Of a DNA stretch of 64,000 nucleotides, positions 43,600 to 52,034 are shown one piece after another. Made by a program: the position numbers and the translations under genes. Below the pieces are notes generated by a model. That model did not search any database and was not told the DNA's origin. It was given only the letters and a program-made list of their open reading frames with translations. Positions within the stretch are counted from its first letter, which is position 1; every line of letters begins with the position of its first letter. The stretch is from Hydractinia symbiolongicarpus (lineage: Eukaryota > Cnidaria > Hydrozoa > Anthoathecata > Hydractiniidae): NCBI RefSeq assembly GCF_029227915.1, contig NC_079876.1, positions 17,980,001 through 18,044,000 on the forward strand. The letters are read 5' to 3'.

Positions 43600-44719
43600 G
43601 CTTATAGTAGCGGTTAATTACTTTAGTTACCGTTTCCAGGACCTCCAAAGCAGTATGTACACTTTTAGATCTCGTGATACTATCTGTTATAATAGCTGCC
43701 AGATCGAGTGGAGTTATACAGATGATATTTCTTTGTTCTTCTTGGGTTTTTTTTATAATTTTGATTTCTTCCACCACACTTTTTTCTTGTTTTTGTAGTT
43801 CCTCTGTTAATTTAATTTTTGTATTTTTTATTACGTCTGCGTAGGATTTTATTTTTTCGAATTCTTTTTTTGATTTTAACCTCCGCTGATATTCAGGGCA
43901 GCCCTTGTAAGCTGCGCTATGAGGGCCATTGCAGTTTGCACATTTTCTTTCGTCGTTTGTGCAGGTACCTTCGCAGTTTTCTGACGAACATCGGGCACAT
44001 CTGCTTTGTTTCTTACATAGTGACGTTAAATGGTCAAGCGCCTGGCACTTTGTGCACCTGCTAACAAGATTTTTATCGGGGTCAAACTTTCTGATTTGAT
44101 GTTCATGATCATCAATATTTATTTTGGCAATATTTAAAGTTTGGGATTTTGGGAATTGAAATAAAATAAGAGTAGTTTCATTTCCCTTTTTATTAATGAA
44201 TCTCTTGACATTTTGTGCAGCAATGCCAGCCTTGTCTAGTTCGTGCTTGACAAGGTCCAGATCTTTGGTCACTTCGTATTTATTAATGCAGAAAGTTGTA
44301 AAGTGCTTTTGCAGGGCATTATTTTCAATTTTTTGGAGGATATCTTTTCCTCCAAAAGCATCTTGAGGCCAAGGGGTGTTTAATATGGCATGGTCTCTTT
44401 CTGAAGAAAGAGTTAGAGATACTGTGTTTTCTGCTAGTATTTTATAAGACAGCATATTTAGAGCTGGCTTGCAGCGTTTAAGTTCCTTTATGAAATTTTC
44501 ATGTTTCTGGAAAGATTTGGGTATGTTGTATAGGAAGAATATATTGGTTTGATGTTTCTTAATAGGATGAGATGTATCCTCAAAACTGGTTTCTTTTCTT
44601 TTTGTTCCCTTAGGTAAGACCGTTTGAAAACCGTCTGAGTCTTCAGTTCTATTTATTTGAGCATATCGGCTATCAATAAATTTGAAGACATCGTCAGGTG
44701 AGGGTTCGTTTTGGTCCAT
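43502..44719 (-). CDS. Jockey-like ORF1 (gag-like, CCHC knuckles)
   Basis: 405 residues, intact. The N-terminus starts 'MDQNEPSPDDVFKFIDSRYA'. The central part is a probable RNA-binding region ('TNIFFLYNIPKSFQKHENFI'). Cysteine knuckles follow: 'CTKCQALDHLTSLC', 'CARCSSENCEGTC' and 'CANCNGPHSAAYKGC'; then a lysine/glutamate-rich coiled coil ('EFEKIKSYADVIKN'). Typical of Jockey/CR1-group ORF1 proteins, which package the element RNA. It overlaps the start of ORF2 by about 100 nt in another frame. Confidence 0.85.
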   Translation of the reverse strand: MDQNEPSPDDVFKFIDSRYAQINRTEDSDGFQTVLPKGTKRKETSFEDTSHPIKKHQTNIFFLYNIPKSFQKHENFIKELKRCKPALNMLSYKILAENTVSLTLSSERDHAILNTPWPQDAFGGKDILQKIENNALQKHFTTFCINKYEVTKDLDLVKHELDKAGIAAQNVKRFINKKGNETTLILFQFPKSQTLNIAKINIDDHEHQIRKFDPDKNLVSRCTKCQALDHLTSLCKKQSRCARCSSENCEGTCTNDERKCANCNGPHSAAYKGCPEYQRRLKSKKEFEKIKSYADVIKNTKIKLTEELQKQEKSVVEEIKIIKKTQEEQRNIICITPLDLAAIITDSITRSKSVHTALEVLETVTKVINRYYKLDLPPTDISKKLSRTPTKTPQPTKQTFQYPNE

Positions 44720-44904
44720 GTTTCTTTATTTTTAGGAAGGGAATGATATTTTGATCTCACAGATGTAGTGAAAGTTCCAGAAAAACACTGGATAACACAA
44801 GTTGTATGAAAGTTGTATGATAAGAAAAAGTTGTAGTTGTATGATGAGAAAGAAAAAAAAAAACTAGTTCCAGAAGATACAGGGGACTTTGGTTATAAGG
44901 GAAT

Positions 44905-45685
44905 CCATGACCCTAGCGGTTTTATTTACCCCAGCTGATTTATGTTGGTCAGTGCACCGTGAAACCGGAGTTTGCTCACTCCTCTCTTTGTATAGAGACA
45001 CTGTAAGAAGCACAGCAAGGGGGCTTGATATCATATCTTGTCTTTGGGCTTAACGATCCCACTTATAACCCCAGTCCAGTAGGGAGGCAGAGTTTGCTCA
45101 CTTTGCTTTCAGGATTGACAATCCTGCTGCCCTTAGTCATTTTAGAAGAAGCTTTGCAAGGGGGTTAGATTTTCTTATCTGGTCTTCGTGGTGTTACGCC
45201 CACGCATATTACCGCAGTTATGACAGGCTGGTACTGTCATTAGGCAGGTCCACAGCAACAATTATCTGTGTAAGGCTGAGTGTTGGAGTTCCATAACACA
45301 TGTGGAAAGCTACAGCCAGGGTCACAAGTCCTGGCGCGCAGATAGTTGTTTGCTTCTTAAACACATTCTCTAAAGAATAATTTTAAATTTATCCATTTAA
45401 GGATGTTCACGTTATGATAAGTTTTATTTATCTCATTTGTACCTATTTAATTCATTTTGAATTGCTTTAATATTTATTGTTTAGTGTTGTGTTCTGTCGC
45501 TGTTGTATTTTTCTGCCTTTTACGGTCAATGTTTTTAGGAAATCCTTGCAAAAAGGGGGATTGTGCTTTTTTGAAAAATCTCTAGAGGGTTGCAACCTCT
45601 AACTATAGTAGAACCAGTTGTCATTAGACAAGAAATATCATTACAGCTAGCTGTTTTGTCACCTCATTATCAATTCAATAACACA
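44905..45685 (+). mobile_element. REL-UCH retroelement, array copy I (3' UTR only, subfamily A)
   Basis: Begins TCCATGACCCTAGCGG and is nearly identical to 52954-53724. It holds two AGCAAGGGGG-type stem-loop modules, the GTAAGGCTGAGTGTTGG block, a TAGAGG/CCTCTA stem (about 45585-45600), the terminal hairpin ACAGC-TA-GCTGT (45643-45654) and the end TTGTCACCTCATTATCAATT. No coding part. Confidence 0.85.
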
Positions 45686-46166
45686 AAGATTTTAAAGATT
45701 TTTTTTTTTTCGTTGTTAAGCAGCAACAGCAGCACACGAATAACGACTGATAAGTTCTGGGTGCACACAAGGTTTTTGATGATGTATTTCCGCTTGTGGT
45801 GTCAGCTCGCCTAACAGTTCGTCGAAACAGTCTTCTTTTTCTTTAACGTATTCAACAAAGTGAACGTTTCTCGGAGGAGAACCTTCTCTGAGCAAGTTAG
45901 AAAAAAGTAACTGACCATCTTCCAATGCACTTTTGACGGAGTGTGGGAATGACTCGCTTATAGCTCACAACAAGGAGGACTACTTCTACTGAAAGAATAC
46001 CGTGTCATCAGTTTTTTTTAAAATCCCAAGCTCTATTTTGATAATTTTTTTTGTCCACTGAGATGGACATTAGGCACTCAAAACAAATGAAAAGGTATTC
46101 GTTATGATGATTTTTTTTGAAAAGACAACAAATATTGTTGTGTACAAAATACTTAATAAAAAAACA
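45686..46166. other. Unassigned
   Basis: A 69-codon minus-strand frame (45925-45716: 'FSNLLREGSPPRNVHFVEYV') is not recognised. The rest is T/A-rich. Confidence 0.35.
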
Positions 46167-46624
46167 CTACTGGTACACACCATGATACTCCCTAAAACAT
46201 CTATTGATGGCCAAACACAAGTAAATATGACATTTTGAGCACTGATACTTCGTCTTCTTTCTACAACCTTTGTTCTGACACCTTTGAGAATTCTGTATAT
46301 CGATCATAACAGGTCCGTGGTCGTATTTGTCATGTTTTATAACAGAAAGAAAATCGTTTGCTCTCATTAAACGATACGCTTGTTCCAGCTCGTCTTTCTC
46401 CTAATTCATTTGGATCTGTTGAGCACTGCTTTTGATCATGGAGAAGCAAATCTTTGCAAGAAATTTCCCAAGGGTTGCATGGTCACCAATCTGCCCGTAA
46501 GCTAACCAAGAGGTCACAGCAGCCAGGCTAAACATGTGGAAAGCAATACAGTTTTGCCACTTCCTGCATCGAAACAGGTACGGTAAAGGGACAAGAGCAT
46601 CTCTGCTTTGTCCACCCCACCCAT
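46167..46624 (-). pseudogene. piggyBac-type transposase, C-terminal part
   Basis: From the right (46624) down: the segment after MGGVD, then 'RKWQNCIAFHMFSLAAVTSW' and LAY (family: KW..F-x-H-x-x-x-x-A-x-x-NSW-x-x-Y), a nonsense TAG at about 46401-46403, and 'QAYRLMRANDFL'. It ends with the C-terminal zinc cluster: 'CQNKGCRKKTKYQCSKC', 'YLCLAINRCFREYH'. The gene is split by module B; its other half is at 51501-51800. Confidence 0.85.
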
Positions 46625-46700
46625 CAGTCAGGGATAACCGCAAATTAGGCTATGATAGTCTAATTAGTCTACGATAGCCTATTTAGGCGATTTATCTCTC
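46625..46700. repeat. Left TIR and sub-terminal repeats of module B
   Basis: A perfect terminal repeat of about 29 bp starts CAGTCAGGGATAACC. It is followed by GATAGTCTAATTAGTC, GATAGCCTATTTAGGCG and CCTAATTAGGCTATC, direct and inverted copies of one 12-15-nt word. Confidence 0.9.
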
Positions 46701-46977
46701 CTAATTAGGCTATCAACATGGTTTTTGCTGCCTATCGCTGTTCGGTTACATAGTCGCAATGATTTTATTAGCTAAAAACATTCTATAGAACCTCCTTTTG
46801 GTGGTCCAAATATATTTTTCTTTATTATTTGCGCTGTCAGAAGATATAGCGTTTAGTTTGTTTTGATTAAGAACGCATGCGCTGTTACGGCTTCTTTGTT
46901 TTACGGCCACGGTTGCTTCTGGAAAATAGCTTAATTTGTCTATTTTCAAATTTTTGAATTTCACGGCCCTTTTCAAT

Positions 46978-49659
46978 ATGGCTGCGCCAAAGGTCGGCTG
47001 CAAGTGTAGTGATCATGATGTTTGGATTACTCTTTCTTAAGATGAAAGTAAATCAGTTTGTCATATTGAAAGATCCAAAGTGAAGCAAACAGTTGTTAAT
47101 TACTTGAAATCACACAATTATTTATCCGAAAGATCAAGCTATCTTTGTAAAGCATGCATTAATATGGCAGAATACCTTATGAAACCAAAACCTGAAGATG
47201 TTGAAACTAAAGGACAAAGAGAGCATGGGTTGTCATGTGATAGCTTGGAGACTTTAATTGACGCATTTATAGCATATTTGTCAAAATCCAAAGTTTTAAC
47301 TAACCATGTACCAGATTCAAAATGGTCACAGTTATTTTTTTATCTTGGGAAAAGAGTTCTTTCGTATAAAATACAGAAAGATGGAGAATATTTAAGTACA
47401 AAATACAAAGATGCATCTTATTTGCAAACACTAAATCCAATGGAATTTATACTTCAGAGAGAAAATATTCTAGTTTCGTTTGTGGAAGGAATTTCAGGTC
47501 GGTACATTAAAAATGAACATAATTCTGGTATAATTTTCTATTTGGCTACCCTGATCGAAAACATATACTATTTGGTAAATTTAAATTAGATATTTCCACA
47601 TTCATTTGTTTCAAATCTGGTAGAGTCGTGTATTTCTGGATCTAAAATAGTAACAACTATTAATGTAAGATTTATCCAGCTGGCAGTTATTCTTCATATT
47701 TAAATTGGCTAAAGGAAATTGGTAGAAATAAGTTGGAATGTCCAAGTGGAGACATAGAAACCTACATTGACAATATTGGAAAATACATAATTCGCAACTA
47801 CCGTATTTCGAAGACGAAATCAGCTTTGGCTGATATTATCACATCAACGCTGCATATAAGTTTAATGGGCAATATTCAAACCATCGAATCGTTAAAACCA
47901 TGCTACTGGAGTACCGAAAAAAACACTTGGGGAAATCCAAGGAAAAATGGATGAAATCCTTCAAGGTTCACGCAAAGTTTTCAGAAAAGTTCGTTTCAAC
48001 TACATTAGCCAAATGATTGAACAGTACAAAAATGAAACAAATGAAATCACTAAAAGAATTTTTTTTTTACTTGTTATAATACAGTATTCATCAGTGTATT
48101 TTTCTGATTTTCATTTATATTTATTAGGATTGTGGGAAGGCATATGAGAATTGCAAGCGTGTTTGTGATGCGTGTGGGTCAGCAGTTAAGAAAGTCAATG
48201 AGGAACAACAGAAATCTTGTCAAACAACTTCAGTTGGTAACAAGTATTTAAATCTTGGTCAAAAAAGTGCTTGTAATAAACCATCAATTCAAGTTGGAGA
48301 GCCAATATTATTAAACCCCAACAGTTATGACAACAATAAATCAATTCTTGGTCAACTTAAAGAAAACCTTGCTGTATCTAAAAGTAGATTCTGGACATAC
48401 GTTGGATGTGATGGACCACCTTATGTACTTGCTAGCAGGCTTATTGATGATAACAAAGAAGATTATGATTGGATTACTTTACTTCCTGGCTTGGGACATT
48501 TAAATATGAATCAGGTATACAAATACATTTTTATGCAAAAAGGGACTGAACTAAAACAAACAAATAAAAAAAAAATGTGTAACATAACAATCTTTCAATA
48601 TAAAATACTTTCTGTTTTAAAAAATATTTACAGTATACTTCATGAATAATAAATATAAAAAAGCAATGTTTAAAAATGTACTCAAACTTATGCTGTTTAT
48701 TGTAATAATAAATAAAATATATTTACATGTTAGGTGAAAGGTTTCTTTAAGATATTGGACCAAATATGTTTGGAACCACTTGGCCGTGATGTGTTAAATT
48801 TTAACTCTCCAAAAGCGTATACCTACTTTAAAGATTGTAAAGATAATCACAAGGCATGGGAAGCCTTTGCATGGTACAATGTTAGAACTTATAAACAAAT
48901 ATGCAGAAGAAGAAAAGGGCAACATTAGTGCCATGGGTTTTATGGAATGGCAACACAAAGTTAGTTGCCCAACACTCAAGCTTATTTTACAGTTGATTAC
49001 TACATTTGGTTTGGGCATTTATACACAAAGAGTTGGTGACCGCAATAATGATATCAGCATAAGTGATGCAGGTAGATACGCTTTTGCAGATTGGTTTTTC
49101 GGTTTTAATCATCCGTTTTATCGTGAAATTGAGTACCGTGATTTGCTTAATAAAGCTATTTACCCTCCTAAAGTGCGAAAACATTTTCAATAAACGAATG
49201 TCATGGCGGAAATCAAGGTGGAGATTTTCTAATGGACCAAAAAATCAAACGTCAAAAAATGATGGCTCCTAAAGGAAATGTTGATAAGGCTACTTGGCAA
49301 CGTATATCAAATGTGTTGATACTTTTGACAAAATTTATGACAATGTTTCTAACTTGCTAAGCCTAAAGGATGACCCAAGATCTAGAAACATACTTTTAAG
49401 TGAAGAAATTACTGAATGGAGAGCATTTTTACGACATTCCAAGTTTTTAGATAAAACAGATAGCAGTCAAATATTTAACATCTTTGTTGAACCGATGAGT
49501 GATAGCCTTATCAATTTATTAGAAAGATTGCGAGAAAAACGATTGGAATATTGGCGGCAACATCAAAACGGCTTAAAGCTTTCAAAAATTAATTATGAAC
49601 TTTTACAGACCTATGCAGAAAAGGACGTTGATGAATATAGTGATGATGAACTATTATAA
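46978..49659 (+). pseudogene. Large transposase-like gene, module B (decayed)
   Basis: Homologue of the module A gene throughout. It opens 'MAAPKVGCKCSDHDVWITLS', then a TAA (47038-47040), 'YLCKACINMAEYLM', and 'SGRYIKNEHNSGIIFYL' to a TAG at 47587-47589. Beyond this lie 'LECPSGDIETYIDNIGKYII' and an exon 48128-48514 with a zinc pattern (CGKAYENCKRVCDACGS), 'GCDGPPYVLASR' and 'GLGHLNMNQ'. An exon from 48734 ('GFFKILDQICLEPLGRDVLN'), a frameshift near 48870, 'FFGFNHPFYREIEYRDL', another near 49190 ('GGDFLMDQKIKRQK', with D replacing the E of A) and an acidic end 'DVDEYSDDELL' complete it. At least two stops and four shifts make it non-functional. B has an intron after GHLNMNQ that A lacks. Confidence 0.8.
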
Positions 49660-49795
49660 ATATATATAACTATCCTAAAAAAATAATATATGCACACATT
49701 TATATAAAACGACTATACAAGCAACAAAATAATCTGATTATCGAACAAAATAAGTTAACAAAATAAAGTTTTTTAAAAAATTTTTTTGTAGAGTG

Positions 49796-50497
49796 TTAGT
49801 GTTTTAATTTTCTTCTAGCCGAAGTAACATGTCTTTTTATGTGTGTCGGACACCAAAAATTCCCCAAGTTTTTTACCCTTTTACAGGTAAAACCTAAGCA
49901 TAGAGCATGCACCCAATACTTGCACCCTCTTGCACTGCAACCAATCCAAGCTGAGTCTAAATCGTCCTCTGTGTCGTGCTTGGCTCGACATAATTGACAA
50001 GTGTTTTCGTCAATATCGATTGATGCTGTTTCAATTGGTGCAGAGGGTGTCAACGCATTGAGTGCAGCATCTAAATTTTGCAAGGTGTGTTGTGGAGTCG
50101 AGGGTTGTAATGACAACATGCTCTGGTCGGACAATGTTGTTACGTGACCCTGGAGAGCAGTCGAGGTCATTGGGCCATTGCAAGTGTCAGTATTTTTATT
50201 TAAGTACTGCTCAAGAAGCATACCTTGACATGTTCCAAAAACCTTTTTCTCTTTTGTAGTGCCATGCAGGAATTGAATAATGACATCATCTCCTGTGCAC
50301 AGTTTTAATAATGAAACACTATTTAAAATTCCATTTCTTCTTTTATAGCAACAGTCGCTTCTGGCAGCTGAATTTTTCATGAATTCCTTTCCTCGGCACC
50401 TTTTTTTAGTGGGACTGCTTCCAGGCTCACAAACTTTACTTTTGTTTTTATTTTTTAATTTAACAAGATTTAAGTTGTCATCAAAAATTTCAGCCAT
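49796..50497 (-). CDS. MADS-like plus PHD-finger protein, module B (intact)
   Basis: 233 residues in a single exon. Basic N-terminus ('KLKNKNKSKVCEPGSS'), then 'CYKRRNGILNSVSLLKLCTG' with DDVIIQF, which aligns with the A protein and resembles a MADS domain core (KRR-x-G-x-x..L-x-x-LC-x-x-x-V-x-x-x-x-F). A Ser/Thr/Pro/Gln linker follows. The C-terminal PHD finger has CQLC, 'WIGCSARGCKYWVHALC' and 'FWCPTH'. All eight zinc ligands are visible. The gene runs convergent to the transposase-like gene (137 bp apart) and shares the strand of the HIRAN gene. Probably a DNA/chromatin-binding accessory protein of the transposon; the function is inferred. Confidence 0.75.
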   Translation of the reverse strand: MAEIFDDNLNLVKLKNKNKSKVCEPGSSPTKKRCRGKEFMKNSAARSDCCYKRRNGILNSVSLLKLCTGDDVIIQFLHGTTKEKKVFGTCQGMLLEQYLNKNTDTCNGPMTSTALQGHVTTLSDQSMLSLQPSTPQHTLQNLDAALNALTPSAPIETASIDIDENTCQLCRAKHDTEDDLDSAWIGCSARGCKYWVHALCLGFTCKRVKNLGNFWCPTHIKRHVTSARRKLKH

Positions 50498-50568
50498 ATT
50501 TATTAGTTGTTTCTAATGTAAATAGCAAATATAATAAAACAATAGATATATATACACCAAAAAAAAAT

Positions 50569-51120
50569 TTACAATGTTGCCACATGTGTTTGTCCCTGTA
50601 AATCAGATATGACGTCTCGTATTGTATTTTGAGTGTCAGCTTCAAAACAGTACATACATTCTAGCTTAGGGCCACTTCCCAGTGTTGGGTGATCCCCATG
50701 CTGCATGCTACCTGTAAAAAAACATGTGCCCCTGCGAATTTGTCCAGAATCAAAACGACTTGCTAATATTCCCGCAACCACTCGAGGAACTCTTCCAACA
50801 GTTCGTCCAGCTATCCTTCTGACTGTATCCCCTGTGCGCTGCCTTACAACAATGTCTAAGATTTCTGGATTGAGTTCATGTATAGGAGGCACAAAAACTT
50901 TGATAGCATTTGTATCATATTCGTTAGAAGGCTCTCGTACTAGCATCATTGGCATTTCCATGCCAACAAGAGGCCTAACTTGAAAAAAGTGAAACCCGTT
51001 AACTACACAAAACGTTATGAAAAATGCTCCATTTTCTTCGCTATACCAATCTTGGCGAGTACGAAATTCGCAGTAGCTATCTACATACATCCTACTTTCA
51101 GCATTATTTAAGTTGGCCAT
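50569..51120 (-). CDS. HIRAN-like domain protein, module B (intact)
   Basis: 183 residues, single exon, ATG at 51120. N-terminal 'YCEFRTRQDWYSEENGAFF' precedes the HIRAN pattern 'NGFHFFQVRPLVGMEMPMML', 'LVREPSNEYDTNAIKV' and 'RTVGRVPRVVAGILASRF'. The C-terminus has 'GTCFFTGSMQHGD' and 'KLECMYCFEA'. Compared with the A homologue it has a longer N-terminus and no intron. The REP-x-N-x-YD-x-x-AI core is the most HIRAN-like part. It lies next to the right TIR, 380 bp away. Confidence 0.8.
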   Translation of the reverse strand: MANLNNAESRMYVDSYCEFRTRQDWYSEENGAFFITFCVVNGFHFFQVRPLVGMEMPMMLVREPSNEYDTNAIKVFVPPIHELNPEILDIVVRQRTGDTVRRIAGRTVGRVPRVVAGILASRFDSGQIRRGTCFFTGSMQHGDHPTLGSGPKLECMYCFEADTQNTIRDVISDLQGQTHVATL

Positions 51121-51189
51121 GTTTTAGCTTCGTTAAACAAATAAGAAAGTTGCGCTGGTACAGAAAACCTTATATTGGCGCGAAATAAC

Positions 51190-51500
51190 CTTCTGATAAG
51201 ATATCATAGCTTAATTAGTCTAGCATAGCCTAATTAGCAGATAGAAAGTCTTTTGGCCTATAATTTTTAGTTCCGCGAAGCAAATTACATGAAATTTTAC
51301 TTGACCAAAGACGACTTGACAGGCCACTGGATAGCCAAAAAAACATGGCGCAACTATACGTCGTTTCCGTTATATTTAACAAAGAAGATAGCAAATCCCC
51401 TAAATAGGAAATACTCGCCTAAATAGTCTATGAAAAATCTCCTAACTAAGCTACTAGCCTAATTTGGCGTGATAGCCTAATTTGCGGTTATCCCTGACTG
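51190..51500. repeat. Right TIR and sub-terminal repeats of module B
   Basis: Copies of CATAGCTTAATTAGTC, CATAGCCTAATTAGC, CCTAAATAGG, CGCCTAAATAGTC and TAGCCTAATTTGGCG precede the terminal repeat, which ends ..GCGGTTATCCCTGACTG at 51500. Confidence 0.9.
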
Positions 51501-51800
51501 CCCATGAGCTTGTTATAGATTGCAACAGACCTTGTGTGATCAAAATCGATTTTCCAGCCACAACCTTTTTTCCCCATTTCTTTTTCGGAGAAAATTGGAC
51601 ATCGCCTTGTCCAATGCCAATTAAGAGCTTGATGTCATTCGTTACATGCTCTAAAAGTGACCGTTTACTTTTATGCAATTCCAAAGATTCTTTTGTGTCT
51701 AACAGTGCACCTACTTTGAAAGCTGGCACTTGAAAAGGGGATAATGCAGTAAGAATAGAGGCAAAGGTGAAAGTATAGTCAGTCGTAGGAAGTCAGAATC
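51501..51800 (-). pseudogene. piggyBac-type transposase, central part
   Basis: Minus strand, frame ending at the module B insertion: 'PIFSEKEMGKKGCGWKIDFD' then 'HTRSVAIYNKL', which runs into MGGVD when one CCCAT is kept (family: YN-x-x-MGGVD-x-x-D). Upstream (51600-51730) homology becomes uncertain and is frameshifted. No catalytic DDD residues are identified in what remains. Confidence 0.75.
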
Positions 51801-52034
51801 AACAAATCTTTCAAGATTTCGATTTTAAAGCAGTGCTTTGCTTTTCGTAAATTGATGTCAATCACAGCTAAAGATATCAATAAGAAAGCCAACATGGGCC
51901 AAGCATTGCAGTTGCAAGTGCAGGGTCAATGGACGAGATAAGATAATTACATAAAAACGATTAGTTCATTCTTGCCATGCCCCCACACTTGCTTACCTTC
52001 TGCTTTGCTTCTACTTTCCCTTCCCTAGCAATTT
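51801..52034. other. Unassigned
   Basis: Short stretch between the piggyBac relic and array copy II; no feature seen. Confidence 0.4.

Larger units (their letters stand above)
40740..44760 (-). mobile_element. Nearly full-length Jockey-like non-LTR retrotransposon
   Basis: The minus strand carries ORF1 (44719-43502) with three CCHC-type knuckles and ORF2 (43599-40802) with an apurinic endonuclease and a reverse transcriptase; the two ORFs overlap. The downstream A/T-rich tail (40740-40800) is consistent with a 3' UTR. ORF2 is interrupted by two nonsense codons, a 31-bp tandem duplication and a frameshift, so this copy is not autonomous. Its 5' end abuts the first subfamily-A 3' UTR (44905 on). 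Confidence 0.9.
46625..51500. mobile_element. Module B: TIR-bounded three-gene DNA transposon
   Basis: Terminal inverted repeats: CAGTCAGGGATAACCGCAAA from 46625 continues to about 46653 (..TTAGGCTAT). The exact inverse ends at 51500 (..GGTTATCCCTGACTG). Flanking 5-bp duplications CCCAT lie at 46620-46624 and 51501-51505. Sub-terminal regions on both sides carry many TAGCCTAATTAG / CCTAAATAGG words, likely binding sites. Inside are the transposase-like gene (+), the PHD gene (-) and the HIRAN gene (-), in mirror order to module A. Removing the element and one CCCAT restores the piggyBac frame across the site, which proves the borders. Length 4876 bp. Confidence 0.92.
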
